From contig JACHMT010000001.1 in assembly GCA_014208095.1 (NCBI GenBank), positions 62,001 through 126,000 on the forward strand: 64,000 bases of DNA, given 5' to 3'. A model generated the notes under the pieces. It was not told the DNA's origin. It saw nothing but the letters and a program-made list of their open reading frames with translations, and ran no database searches. The translations under genes and the position numbers were made by a program. This DNA comes from Actinospineispora eucalypti. Its GTDB lineage: Bacteria > Actinomycetota > Actinomycetes > Mycobacteriales > Pseudonocardiaceae. The first letter of the stretch is position 1, and each line of letters begins with the position of its first letter. Positions 16,461 through 25,284 of the stretch are shown here, piece by piece.

Positions 16461-17302
16461 TAGAGCAGGCGGGCCAGCCCGCCGTACATGGCCACGTCCT
16501 CGTCCGCGACCCGCATCTCCCGCAGTGCGTCCGGGTGCCACTTGTGCACCTGGACCACTCCGGGCTCTACCAGCTCCAACCCGTCGAAGAACCGTTCCAC
16601 CCGCGACTTCTTCCGCAGGTTCATCGCCTCGCCGCGGGCCCGGTACTCCCGCTGCACGTTGCGCATGCCTTCCGGGGCGAAATCGGCGGTGGCCGTGGAC
16701 AGGGCGAAGTAGCTGCCCGACGGCAGGATCTCCAGCATCTGGCGGACCACCCGGTGCGCCTCGTCCTCGTCCTCGATGAAGTGCAGCATGGCGATCAGGG
16801 TGAAGCCGATCGGCTTGGACAGGTCCAGCGTCTCCCGCAGCTCCTCGGACTCGATGATCTCTTCGGGTTCCCGCAGGTCGGCGTGGATGTACGCGGTGGC
16901 GCCGTCCGGGGTGCTGGTGAGCAGCGCGCGGGCGTGCGCGAGCACGATCGGGTCGTTGTCCACATAGACCACCCGGGCCTCCGGGCGCACCTCCTGCACC
17001 ACCTCGTGCAGGTTCGGCGAGGTGGGGATGCCGGTGCCCACGTCCAGGAACTGGGTGACGCCCCGCTCGGTGGCCAGGTACCGGGACACCCGGTGCATGA
17101 ACGCGCGGTTGGCCCGCATGCTGGTGCGCAGCGACGGCCAGCCCTCCAGCGCGGCGTCCCCGGCCTCCCGGTCCAGCGGGTAGTGATCCTTCCCGCCCAG
17201 GATGTAGTCGTAAATTCTTGCCCCGTGCGCCCGGTCGTACCGCAGTTCATGCCCACGCACGAGCCCGATGCTATGGGAAGATGACGTCGTTCCCGAGGGC
17301 AT
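16460..17302 (-). CDS. DUF574 family SAM-dependent methyltransferase
   Basis: 280-residue protein of a family abundant in Streptomyces and relatives. Family signatures are visible: ARIYDYILGGKDHYPLDREAG (about 28-48), motif I QFLDVGTGIPT (about 84-94) and VVYVDNDPIVLAHARALL (about 110-127). The substrate of the family is unknown. It is divergent from the next gene, with only 17 bases between the starts, so the promoters must overlap. Confidence 0.9.
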   Translation of the reverse strand: MPSGTTSSSHSIGLVRGHELRYDRAHGARIYDYILGGKDHYPLDREAGDAALEGWPSLRTSMRANRAFMHRVSRYLATERGVTQFLDVGTGIPTSPNLHEVVQEVRPEARVVYVDNDPIVLAHARALLTSTPDGATAYIHADLREPEEIIESEELRETLDLSKPIGFTLIAMLHFIEDEDEAHRVVRQMLEILPSGSYFALSTATADFAPEGMRNVQREYRARGEAMNLRKKSRVERFFDGLELVEPGVVQVHKWHPDALREMRVADEDVAMYGGLARLL

Positions 17303-17319
17303 TAGGTAGGGATTAAGTC

Positions 17320-17766
17320 ATGATCACCAAATCGAAGACCGTGACCGGATCGGACGGCCGCACCTGGACCGTGCGCCGGCGGATGGAGTGGGCCGCGCCG
17401 GCCACCGGGGAGGACTTCGAGCACGACGTGGACGGCGGGCGGGCCGCCGCCGTGGTGATCCTGTCCACGCTGGGGTTGTTCTACCTCGCGCTGTTCAGCT
17501 GGATGCCCAAGGACGTGCACGTGCCCTGGTGGATCTCGCTGGCCTCGCTGATCGTCATCGGCTTCTTCCCGGTGCGCTGGGTGCTTCGCCGGCCGTGGAC
17601 CATCGTGGCGCAGACGCCGGGCGGCTACGACCTGGACCCGGAGCACTGGGTGGGCATGGTCCGCGGGGTCAGCAAGGCCCGCGAGGAGACCAAGATGGTC
17701 ATCCGCAGCATCCGGACCAGGGCCACCCCGGCCTTCGCCGACGGACCATTGCAACCGGTGAGCTAG
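17320..17766 (+). CDS. Small membrane protein, DUF983-like
   Basis: 148 residues with two hydrophobic segments (about 45-63 and 70-88: AAAVVILSTLGLFYLALF; WWISLASLIVIGFFPVRWVL), a hydrophilic N-terminus and a soluble C-terminus. It resembles small actinobacterial DUF983-annotated membrane proteins, but this is recognition by character only. The fpg/nei gene starts 4 bases after its stop, so they are likely co-transcribed. Confidence 0.7.
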   Translation: MITKSKTVTGSDGRTWTVRRRMEWAAPATGEDFEHDVDGGRAAAVVILSTLGLFYLALFSWMPKDVHVPWWISLASLIVIGFFPVRWVLRRPWTIVAQTPGGYDLDPEHWVGMVRGVSKAREETKMVIRSIRTRATPAFADGPLQPVS

Positions 17767-17770
17767 CGGC

Positions 17771-18637
17771 ATGCCGGAATTACCCGAGGTCGAGGCGCTC
17801 GCCCGGTACCTGCGTGAGCACGCCGAGGGCCACCAGGTGGCCCGGGTGGACCAGGCCAGCATGAGTGCCCTCAAGACGTTCGACCCGCCGGTGTCCGCGC
17901 TGGCCGGACGGACGGTCACCGGCGCCGCCCGGTACGGCAAGTTCCTGGCCATGGAGTGCGACGGGCTGCACCTGGTCACCCACCTGTCCCGAGCCGGCTG
18001 GCTGCGCTGGCACGACACGGCGAGCACGGTCCCACCGAAGCCCACCGGCAAGGGGCCGATCGCCCTGCGCGTGCACCTGGGTACGCCCGGCGGCCCGGGT
18101 TTCGACCTCACCGAGGCCGGCACGCAGAAGCGGCTGGCCGTCTATGTGGTCCGCGACCCGGCGACCGAGGTGCCCGGAATCGCCAAGCTCGGTCCGGACG
18201 CGTTGGCCCTCACCCGCGAAGGCCTCGCCGAGCTGCTGCGCGGGCGGAACGAGCGGATCAAGAACCTGATCACCGACCAGTCGGTGCTCGCCGGGGTGGG
18301 CAACGCCTACTCGGACGAGATCCTGCACGTCGCCAAGCTGTCCCCGTACGCGGTGGCCGGCCGCCTGGACGACGCCAAGCTGGACGCCCTGCACGCGGCG
18401 ACGCAACAGGTCCTCACCGACGCGGTGGACCGTTCGGTCGGCCAGGAGGCGGCCAAGCTGAAGGGCGAGAAACGCTCCGGCCTCCGGGTACACGCCCGTA
18501 CCGGGTTGCCGTGCCCGGTGTGCGGGGACACCGTCCGCGAGGTCTCCTTCGCCGACCGTTCCTTCCAGTACTGCCCGACCTGCCAGACCGGTGGCAAGCC
18601 CCTGGCGGACCGCCGACTCTCCCGCCTGGTGAGATAG
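17771..18637 (+). CDS. Fpg/Nei family DNA glycosylase
   Basis: 288-residue bifunctional DNA glycosylase/AP lyase of base-excision repair. The N-terminus MPELPEVE provides the catalytic Pro2 and Glu3. The helix-two-turn-helix segment is around residues 160-190 (NLITDQSVLAGVGNAYSDEIL). A C-terminal zinc finger has cysteine pairs near 247/250 and 268/271. The overall sequence resembles the actinobacterial Fpg/Nei2-like subgroup rather than canonical MutM. It lies in a run with the small membrane protein upstream and the LytS kinase 5 bases downstream. Confidence 0.92.
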   Translation: MPELPEVEALARYLREHAEGHQVARVDQASMSALKTFDPPVSALAGRTVTGAARYGKFLAMECDGLHLVTHLSRAGWLRWHDTASTVPPKPTGKGPIALRVHLGTPGGPGFDLTEAGTQKRLAVYVVRDPATEVPGIAKLGPDALALTREGLAELLRGRNERIKNLITDQSVLAGVGNAYSDEILHVAKLSPYAVAGRLDDAKLDALHAATQQVLTDAVDRSVGQEAAKLKGEKRSGLRVHARTGLPCPVCGDTVREVSFADRSFQYCPTCQTGGKPLADRRLSRLVR

Positions 18638-18642
18638 CACCC

Positions 18643-19848
18643 GTGCCCGAGTTCCTTTCGTCGACCAAGTCGCTGCTGGTGCTGCTGGTCACGGTCATCA
18701 TCGTGGCCGCGGTGGCGCTGTACTTCCTGTGGCGCACCCGGCGCAAGGCGTTCGCCTCGCCACTGGAGCGGGCCACCTTCTCCACCCTGCACACCGTCTC
18801 CCTGGCCGCGCCCGCGCTCCGGGAGGGGCTGTCGCGGCAGTCCGCCTCGTTCGCGCTGCCCTACCTGCGCACCCTGCTGGAGACCTCCGCGCTGACCATG
18901 ACCGACGCCCAGGCCCGCTCGCTGGCCTGGGACGGCGAGGCCGACCACCACACGCTGGACGTGGTCGAGCTGGCCAAACAGGTGATCGCCACCGGCCGCC
19001 AGCAGGTGGCCTCGCACACCGCGATCGACTGCGGCCGGGACGACTGCGTGATCAAGGGCATCGTGGTGGTGCCGCTGGAGACCGAGGGCAACATCGTCGG
19101 CACGCTGGGCGCCCTGACCGACGCGACGGCGTCGCCGGTGCTGCTGCGCGCCACGGCGGAGGTCGCGCGCTACATCTCCAGCCAGCTGGAGCTGGCCGAG
19201 CTGGACGAGTCGCGCGCCCGGCTGTCCCGCGCCGAGGTCCGGGCGTTGCGCGCGCAGATCTCCCCGCACTTCGTGTACAACGCGCTGACCACGATCTCCT
19301 CGCTGATCCGCACCGACCCGGAGCGCGCCCGGGAGCTGCTGCTGGAGTTCGCCGACTTCACCCGGTACTCGTTCCGCACGGCCGGCGAGTACACCACGCT
19401 GCAGGACGAGCTGACCAACATCGAGCGGTACCTGATGATCGAGACCGCCCGCTACGGCGACCGGCTGGACGTGCGGCTGCAGATCGCCCCCGAGGTGCTC
19501 TCCGTGGTGCTGCCCTTCCTGGCCCTGCAGCCCCTGGTGGAGAACGCCGTCCGGCACGGCCTGGCCAACAAGCCGCAGGGCGGATCGATCACCATCACGG
19601 CGGAGAACGCCGGTGCGGAGTGCGTGATCAGCGTGGAGGACGACGGCGTGGGCATGGACCCCACCCGGCTGCGCGACGAGATGTCCGACGCGCACCTGTC
19701 GGGCGCGCACGTCGGCCTGGGCAACGTGGACGACCGGATGCGCTCCGCGTTCGGCGACGACTTCGGCCTGGTGGTGGACACCGCCCCCGGCGCCGGCACC
19801 AAGATCACCCTGAGGGTGCCGAAGTTCCGCGCCGGCATCCGGGCGTAG
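18643..19848 (+). CDS. LytS-type sensor histidine kinase
   Basis: 401 residues. A single N-terminal membrane helix (about 9-30) replaces the usual 5TM domain of LytS. A GAF-like region follows (about 75-190), then the HisKA_7TM-type phosphotransfer segment with the phosphorylated His209 (ISPHFVYNALTTISSLI). The HATPase domain has the N-box LVENAVRHG near 299 and G-boxes DDGVGMD and GLGNVDDR. The start is GTG 18643, just after fpg. The LytTR regulator at 21304 is the probable partner, though an S49 peptidase gene lies between them. By analogy with BtsS and YpdA, it may sense pyruvate or a related carboxylate; that is inference. Confidence 0.9.
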   Translation: MPEFLSSTKSLLVLLVTVIIVAAVALYFLWRTRRKAFASPLERATFSTLHTVSLAAPALREGLSRQSASFALPYLRTLLETSALTMTDAQARSLAWDGEADHHTLDVVELAKQVIATGRQQVASHTAIDCGRDDCVIKGIVVVPLETEGNIVGTLGALTDATASPVLLRATAEVARYISSQLELAELDESRARLSRAEVRALRAQISPHFVYNALTTISSLIRTDPERARELLLEFADFTRYSFRTAGEYTTLQDELTNIERYLMIETARYGDRLDVRLQIAPEVLSVVLPFLALQPLVENAVRHGLANKPQGGSITITAENAGAECVISVEDDGVGMDPTRLRDEMSDAHLSGAHVGLGNVDDRMRSAFGDDFGLVVDTAPGAGTKITLRVPKFRAGIRA

Positions 19849-19871
19849 CCGCGGCGGGCGAACGCCCGTCG

Positions 19872-20004
19872 CCCGTGAGTGGCGAGTACTGCTATGGCGA
19901 TACTTCGCACTCACGAGCCGCCTCCGGCGGCAAGCTCCCGTGAGTGCGAAGTATCGCCACCGCTTCGCGGCGCCGTAGGCGTAGCAGTACTCGCCACTCA
20001 CGGG
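19872..20004. repeat. 133-bp nested inverted repeat (large hairpin)
   Basis: Outer arms 19872-19894 and 19982-20004 are perfectly complementary over 23 bp; inner arms 19895-19915 and 19939-19959 over 21 bp. The apical loop contains GCCGCCTCCGGCGGC, itself a hairpin, and the 22 bases at 19960-19981 form a one-sided bulge. Both stems begin with near copies of CGTGAGTG, so the element is four related 21-mers in alternating orientation. It sits between the LytS stop and the S49 peptidase start. Confidence 0.95.
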
Positions 20005-20025
20005 CACACGCGTAGCGTGTCGCCC

Positions 20026-20931
20026 ATGGCGACGTTGTTGGATCGGGTACCGAGTGTCGTTGCCGGGCGGCTGCCGGGGAGGCTGGGCGAGCAGGCCGGG
20101 CGTTCGGTGGTCAGCGTGGTCCGGCTGCACGGAGTGATCACGCCCGCGTTGGGGCCGGCCGCTCGCGCGGTGCTGAACCTGGGCACGGTGGAGCCGGTGC
20201 TCAAGCGCGCGTTCGGCTTCGAGCGGCTGGCCGGCGTGGCCCTGCTGATCAACTCCCCGGGCGGCTCGGCCACCCAGTCGGCGCTGATCGCGGACCGGAT
20301 CCGGGGCCTGGCCGAGGAGCACGGCAAGGACGGGAAGGCGGTTCCCGTGCTCGCGTTCTGCGAGGACGTGGCCGCGTCCGGCGGCTACTGGCTGGCCTGC
20401 GCCGCCGACCAGATCTACGCGCACAAGACCTCGCTGGTCGGCTCGATCGGCGTGGTCAGCGGCGGCTTCGGGCTGGTCGGCCTGCTGGACCGCATCGGCG
20501 TGGAGCGCCGGGTGCACACCGCCGGGACGAACAAGGTCCGGCTGGACCCGTTCCTCCCGGAGAAGGCCGAGGACGTGCGGTGGCTCACCGGGCTGCAGGG
20601 CGAGCTGCACCAGCAGTTCCAGGCCTGGGTGCGCGAGCGGCGCGGCGACCGGCTGGTCGAGGCGGACACCGAGCTGTTCAACGGCGAGGTCTGGACCGGC
20701 GTGAACGCGCACCGACTGGGCCTGGTGGACGGCCTCGGCACGCCGAGAGAGATCCTGGCCGAGCGCTTCCCCGACGCCGAGCCGCAGCCGGTGGAGGGGC
20801 GCAAGCCGCTGCTCGCGCGGTTGGGGGTGGGCGGCGGCGGACTCAGCGGCAGGCTGTCCGGCGGCGGTTTGGCCGACGATCTGCTGCACGCCGCCGAGGT
20901 GCGGGCGGCGTGGGCGCGGTTCGGGCTCTAG
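20026..20931 (+). CDS. S49 family signal-peptide-peptidase-like serine protease (SppA-like)
   Basis: 301 residues of ClpP/crotonase-like fold. The nucleophile is Ser118 (EDVAASGGYW) and the probable general-base Lys is Lys170 (AGTNKVRLDPF); the 52-residue spacing equals that of Bacillus SppA. The sequence LINSPGGSATQS (about 76-87) forms the oxyanion-hole strand. No membrane anchor is visible, so it is a soluble short form. ATG 20026 follows directly after the 133-bp hairpin. The stop codon lies inside the left arm of the second repeat element. It separates the LytS and LytTR genes and may be an insertion. Confidence 0.88.
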   Translation: MATLLDRVPSVVAGRLPGRLGEQAGRSVVSVVRLHGVITPALGPAARAVLNLGTVEPVLKRAFGFERLAGVALLINSPGGSATQSALIADRIRGLAEEHGKDGKAVPVLAFCEDVAASGGYWLACAADQIYAHKTSLVGSIGVVSGGFGLVGLLDRIGVERRVHTAGTNKVRLDPFLPEKAEDVRWLTGLQGELHQQFQAWVRERRGDRLVEADTELFNGEVWTGVNAHRLGLVDGLGTPREILAERFPDAEPQPVEGRKPLLARLGVGGGGLSGRLSGGGLADDLLHAAEVRAAWARFGL

Positions 20932-21091
20932 TGTCGTGGAAACGAGGTTCCTTGCCCGGATTCGGTGTTCCGGGCGGATGCGTCGCAAGGCGGAGGAGGA
21001 GTGCGTAGCGGAGCTACGTGCGACGACGACAACGCCGCGAGGCGCCGGCTGGGCACCGAAGACGGGTGAGAGACCTCGTTTCCACGACACT
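20930..21091. repeat. Structured repeat element, copy 1
   Basis: Perfect 19-bp terminal inverted arms (20930-20948 and 21073-21091, beginning AGTGTCGTGG) enclose further paired segments: CCCG/CGGG, a GA/GA internal loop, and TTCGGTG/CACCGAA. The central core contains the hairpin CGTAGC-GGA-GCTACG and the words TCGCAAGGC and ACGACAACGCCGCGAGGC. The same core, with different but again self-complementary arms, occurs at 41066-41237 on the other strand. No reading frame is encoded. Confidence 0.9.
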
Positions 21092-21303
21092 TAGGTACCC
21101 CTGAGTAACGGCGTTTTTGCGGTAACCCCCGATAAGGGGAGTGGCGAAAACGTCATCAGGCCTGGCACTCGGCCAGAATCACCGTCAACATGTGAACTTG
21201 GCGGAACCGCCAGGATTCGACAGAGCAAGTGAACCCGGTGAGATAATGGATAGCCATTCCGTAAGCTATCGGCACCGGAGCGGTAGAGCAGGATGAGGAG
21301 ATC

Positions 21304-22188
21304 GTGAACAGCACAGACAGCTCTGGCGGGCTGGTCGTCCTGGCGGTGGACGACGAGAAGCCCGCGCTGGACGAGCTCGAGTACCTGCTCGGCCAGGACC
21401 AGCGGATCGGCACAGTGCTGACCGCGTCCAACGCGAACGACGCGCTGCGCCTGCTGTCCACCCGGGAACGCCCCCGGGACGCCGGGGCCGGTCACGTCGG
21501 GCACGGGCCGGTACCGGTGCACCCGGTCACCGGCGCGCCGATCGCCCGCAGCACCGACGTCGACGTGGTTTTCCTGGACATCCGCATGCCCGGGCTGGAC
21601 GGCCTGGAGCTGGCCCGGGTGTTCTCCAACATGTCGGTGCCACCCGCCGTGGTGTTCGTGACCGCGCACGACGACCGCGCGGTGGACGCCTACGAGGTCG
21701 GCGCGGTGGACTACCTGCTCAAGCCGCTGCGCTCGGAGCGCCTGCGCAACTCGCTGGACCGGATACTGTCCGCGCGCGTGGTCACCGGCCCGGACGGCAG
21801 CACCTCGGACGCCGGTCCCGGCGACGACGAGGTCATTCCGGTCGAGCTGGCCGGAACGACAAAGCTGGTGCCCCGGTCCGCCGTGCGTTACGTTGAGGCG
21901 CAGGGCGACTACGCCCGGTTGCACACCAACGACAACAAGAGCCACCTGGTCCGCATCCCGCTGTCGGTGCTCGAGGACCGTTGGCGCGATGCCGGGTTCG
22001 TGCGGATCCACCGCTCCTACCTGGTGTCGTTGCCGCTGGTCACCGAGCTGCGGCTGTCCGGGTCGGGTTATGTGGTGCGGATCGGCACCGGGCCGGAGAC
22101 CGCTGAGCTGCCGGTCAGCCGGCGGCACACCCGGGAGCTGAAGGACCGGCTGGTCCGGGCCACCAAGCAGGCCTGGAGCCAGCGCTGA
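21304..22188 (+). CDS. LytTR family response regulator
   Basis: 294 residues: a CheY-like receiver (about 10-150) with phospho-acceptor Asp92 (FLDIRMPGLDG), acidic pocket DDEK near residue 16 and conserved Lys in LLKPL. It carries an unusual insertion of about 30 residues between beta-2 and beta-3 (RERPRDAGAGHVGHGPVPV). The C-terminal LytTR DNA-binding domain (about 185-285) includes RYVEAQGDYARLHT and RIHRSYLVSL. The probable kinase is the LytS protein at 18643. Downstream genes encode solute symporters, as in the BtsSR-BtsT and YpdAB-YhjX systems. The start is GTG 21304. Confidence 0.92.
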   Translation: MNSTDSSGGLVVLAVDDEKPALDELEYLLGQDQRIGTVLTASNANDALRLLSTRERPRDAGAGHVGHGPVPVHPVTGAPIARSTDVDVVFLDIRMPGLDGLELARVFSNMSVPPAVVFVTAHDDRAVDAYEVGAVDYLLKPLRSERLRNSLDRILSARVVTGPDGSTSDAGPGDDEVIPVELAGTTKLVPRSAVRYVEAQGDYARLHTNDNKSHLVRIPLSVLEDRWRDAGFVRIHRSYLVSLPLVTELRLSGSGYVVRIGTGPETAELPVSRRHTRELKDRLVRATKQAWSQR

Positions 22189-22216
22189 CCGACGAAGGCA
22201 CGCCCCGAGGGACGTG

Positions 22217-23380
22217 ATGAACTCCGAGGAGTATCCGACCGGTTACCCGCCGTACCGGGATCGCGGTCCCGGGGCACGTGACGGGGATACCGACCCCGGG
22301 CCCGGCTCGGCGGACGCCCCGCTCTCGCCGACCGCCACCGACACGATGCGTCGCGAGCTGCACCGGCGGATCGCCGAGGGCACCGTGCCGGCGCCCAAGG
22401 CCCCGTCCCCCGACGAGCACCCCGTCGCGGTCGAGTACGCGGCTCAGGTCGAACAGCCGGTGTTCCCGGTCGAGCCGATCCCAGCGGCCGAACGGGTCTC
22501 CTCGGGCGAGCAGGTCCCGGTGGCCGAGCACCCGAGCGGCCCACTGCCGACCATCCAGCCGGCCTTCCCCGTCCCGGCGGCGGTCCCGGTAGCGGTTCCG
22601 GCCGCACAACAGCCCGTGATGCAGCCCGCCGCCGCCCAGAGTTCCGACGGCGAGCCACCCACGCCCGCCAACCCGAACCCGAGCCCGGCCGGCGGCGACG
22701 GGTCCGGCACCGTGTCCCGTTCCATCGGGAGCGGCGGCCGGCACGCGCGAAGGGACGGGGCCGCTCCGCAGGCGGGCGGGCCCCGGTTGGACTACGTGCC
22801 CAAGCACTCGATGAACAGCCCGGGCCTGGTCTCCCCAACTGCGGTAACCGACGTCTTCTCCCGGGTCCGGCAGGACCCCACGGAACGCCCGATGCCGGCG
22901 CGGCCGGAGTCCGAGCCGTTCGACCGGGGCCGCGAGCGGGAGGACGAGGTCCCGCCGCCTCCGCCGATCACCCGGGTGGCCGGTGGCCTCTACGCCCCCA
23001 CCGAGGACAGCAGCACCTACCCGCCGGGCAAGCGGGTCCGGGTGGTGCTCTCCTCCCGCAAGGGGCACGCCCGACCGGTGCGCACCGTGGTGGACGTGCA
23101 GGAGCTCACCCAGGTCGGCGAGGTGCTGACCAACAGCCTGATCCGCTCGCAGCTCGCGCTGGCGCTGCGCATCGGGGGCATCGCACTGATCACGCTCGGC
23201 GCACTGCCCGCGATGTTCCACATCTTCCCGATCCTGGGCCGGTTCGAGCTGTTCGGCATCCGCCTGCCGTGGTTGCTGCTCGGCGGGCTGGCCTACCCGT
23301 TCCTGCTCGGGCTCGGTTGGATGTACTCGCGCTCGGCCGACCGGCTCGAGCAGGTCTTCGCGGACCATATCCAGAGCTGA
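22217..23380 (+). CDS. Membrane protein with long disordered N-terminus
   Basis: 387 residues. The first about 285 are low-complexity, rich in Pro, Ala, Glu and Val, and probably disordered and cytoplasmic. The C-terminus holds two hydrophobic segments (about 315-335: LALALRIGGIALITLGALPAMF; 348-372: RLPWLLLGGLAYPFLLGLGWMY). ATG 22217 is chosen; a GTG immediately upstream is also in frame. It lies between the LytTR gene and the symporter genes on the same strand, an arrangement suggesting a role with transport or signalling. No known domain recognised. Confidence 0.7.
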   Translation: MNSEEYPTGYPPYRDRGPGARDGDTDPGPGSADAPLSPTATDTMRRELHRRIAEGTVPAPKAPSPDEHPVAVEYAAQVEQPVFPVEPIPAAERVSSGEQVPVAEHPSGPLPTIQPAFPVPAAVPVAVPAAQQPVMQPAAAQSSDGEPPTPANPNPSPAGGDGSGTVSRSIGSGGRHARRDGAAPQAGGPRLDYVPKHSMNSPGLVSPTAVTDVFSRVRQDPTERPMPARPESEPFDRGREREDEVPPPPPITRVAGGLYAPTEDSSTYPPGKRVRVVLSSRKGHARPVRTVVDVQELTQVGEVLTNSLIRSQLALALRIGGIALITLGALPAMFHIFPILGRFELFGIRLPWLLLGGLAYPFLLGLGWMYSRSADRLEQVFADHIQS

Positions 23381-23431
23381 TCCGACCGGCACCTGCCCGC
23401 CGCACGGTGCCTGGTCGTAGGGTGTGTGGTC

Positions 23432-25183
23432 ATGAGTCAGAGTGCCGTGGTGGCGCTGTCGTTCATCGCGGTCGTCGCGGTGGCCTCGACGGTGATCGGC
23501 TCATTCGGGGTCCGGTTCGCCCGCAACACGTCGGACTTCCTGGTCGCCTCGCGCACCGTGGGACCGACCGCCAACGCCAGCGCGATCTCCGGCGAGTACC
23601 TGTCCGCCGCGTCCTTCCTCTCCATCGCCGGGCTGATCCTGAAGGACGGGCCGGACGCGCTCTGGTACCCGGTCGGCTTCACCGCCGGCTACCTGGCGCT
23701 GCTGCTGTTCGTGTCCGCGCCGCTGCGCCGGTCCGGCGCGTACACCGTGCCGGACTTCGCCGACTTCCGCCTGCACAGTCCGGTCGTGCAGCGGGTGTGC
23801 ACGGTGTTCGTGCTGGTCATCGGCTGGATGTACCTGCTCCCCCAGCTGCAGGGCGCCGGGCTCACCGTGGCCACCGTGGTGCCCCAGCTGCCCGCGTGGA
23901 GCGGTGTGGTGGCCGCCGGGCTGATCGTGATCGCCACGGTGATGTTCGGCGGCATGCGCTCGATCACCTTCGTGCAGGCCTTCCAGTACTGGTTGAAGCT
24001 GACCGCGCTGACCGTGCCCGCCATCGTGCTGCTGGTATTCGTCGGCAGCGACCACCGGCCGTACAACCGGCCGGCGCCGCCGCAGTTCCCGCACGAGACC
24101 ACGGTGAACATCAAGACCGACGTGCTGCTGCAGGTCTCCCAGCCGGTCAGCTTCGTGGCCGACGGCGTGGTGGACAACCGGGACGTCCGGGGCTTGGTGC
24201 GCTGGAGCCCCGGGGTGCATGAGGTGCGGGAGGGCAGCCTGCTGACCTTCGGCGCGGGCACCCCGGTGCCGGTGCCGGCCGGCACCCCGATCCGGGACTC
24301 CAGCTGGCTCACCCCGCTTTCCGGGGACGCGGACAACCAGCTGCTCAGCATCTACTCGCTGATCATGGCCACGTTCCTGGGCACCATGGGGCTGCCGCAC
24401 GTGCTGGTGCGCTTCTACACCAACCCGGACGGCCGGGCCACCCGCCGCACCACGGTGGTGGTGCTCGGCCTGCTCGGGGCGTTCTACCTGATGCCCACGC
24501 TGCTCGGCGCGCTGAGCCGGCTCTACGTGCCGCAGCTGCTGGTCGGCGGGGACACCGATGCCGCCGTGCTGCTGCTGCCCCAGGCCGCTCTGGGCGACGG
24601 GCTGGCGCCGACGCTGCTCGCCGGACTGGTCGCGGCCGGCGCCTGGGCCGCCTTCCTCTCCACCGCGTCCGGCCTGGTGGTCGGTGTGGCCGGGGTGCTC
24701 GCCACCAGCCCCTCGCTGTTCCGCAAGGGCGGGGTGCGGGACTTCCGGGTGGCCACCGTGCTGGCCGGCGCGGTGCCACTGGCGCTGGCCCTGGTCGCCT
24801 CGCGGCTGGACTTCACCCAGACGGTGGCGCTGGCCTTCGCGGTGGCCGCGTCCACCTTCTGCCCGCTGCTGCTACTGGGCATCTGGTGGCACCGGCTGAC
24901 CGACTACGGCGCCGTGGCCGGGCTGCTGGTCGGCGGGATCAGCTCGGCCGGCGCGGTCACCCTGTTCCTGTTCGGCCTGCACCCCGGCGGTGCCCTCGGG
25001 CAGTTCTTCGAACGCCCAGCGTTGATCACCGTGCCGCTCGGCTTCGCGACCATGATCGTGGTCAGCCGGATGACCAAGTCACGGGTGCTGCCGGACGTCT
25101 CCCGCCTGATGCTGCGTCTGCACGCACCGGAGCGGCTGGGTTTGAGCCAGGACCGGGCCCGGAAGCTCAACGAAAACGATTGA
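23432..25183 (+). CDS. Sodium/solute symporter (SSS family), acetate-type
   Basis: 583-residue SSS-family permease with about 13 hydrophobic segments. Family features are the TM2/3 region NASAISGEYLSAASFLSIAGLI (about 49-70) and MGLPHVLVRFYTNPDGRATRRT (about 318-340), both shared with the cation/acetate symporter at 25626. It has an extra extracellular region of about 90 residues (around 210-300, HETTVNIKTDVLLQVSQP) not present in the second symporter. ATG 23432 is the likely start. Probably sodium-coupled uptake of a short monocarboxylate; the regulator would be the LytS/LytTR pair upstream. Confidence 0.85.
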   Translation: MSQSAVVALSFIAVVAVASTVIGSFGVRFARNTSDFLVASRTVGPTANASAISGEYLSAASFLSIAGLILKDGPDALWYPVGFTAGYLALLLFVSAPLRRSGAYTVPDFADFRLHSPVVQRVCTVFVLVIGWMYLLPQLQGAGLTVATVVPQLPAWSGVVAAGLIVIATVMFGGMRSITFVQAFQYWLKLTALTVPAIVLLVFVGSDHRPYNRPAPPQFPHETTVNIKTDVLLQVSQPVSFVADGVVDNRDVRGLVRWSPGVHEVREGSLLTFGAGTPVPVPAGTPIRDSSWLTPLSGDADNQLLSIYSLIMATFLGTMGLPHVLVRFYTNPDGRATRRTTVVVLGLLGAFYLMPTLLGALSRLYVPQLLVGGDTDAAVLLLPQAALGDGLAPTLLAGLVAAGAWAAFLSTASGLVVGVAGVLATSPSLFRKGGVRDFRVATVLAGAVPLALALVASRLDFTQTVALAFAVAASTFCPLLLLGIWWHRLTDYGAVAGLLVGGISSAGAVTLFLFGLHPGGALGQFFERPALITVPLGFATMIVVSRMTKSRVLPDVSRLMLRLHAPERLGLSQDRARKLNEND

Positions 25184-25284
25184 TGCCGACAAACCGGCAA
25201 CCCACCGGGGGCCGATTGGCAACAATCTCAAGACTGTCATAAGGTTCCGACTCTCGGTCGACGGTGTCCGTGAGGGGAAGTCTC

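Noticed and set aside
18307..21090. 927-codon open frame on the minus strand
   Set aside because: Antisense to fpg/nei, lytS and sppA, and runs through the large hairpin; shadow frame.
20930..21091. Plain rho-independent terminator of sppA
   Set aside because: The perfect arms are 124 bases apart with a conserved core also present at a promoter-proximal site (41066), so a simple terminator does not explain it.
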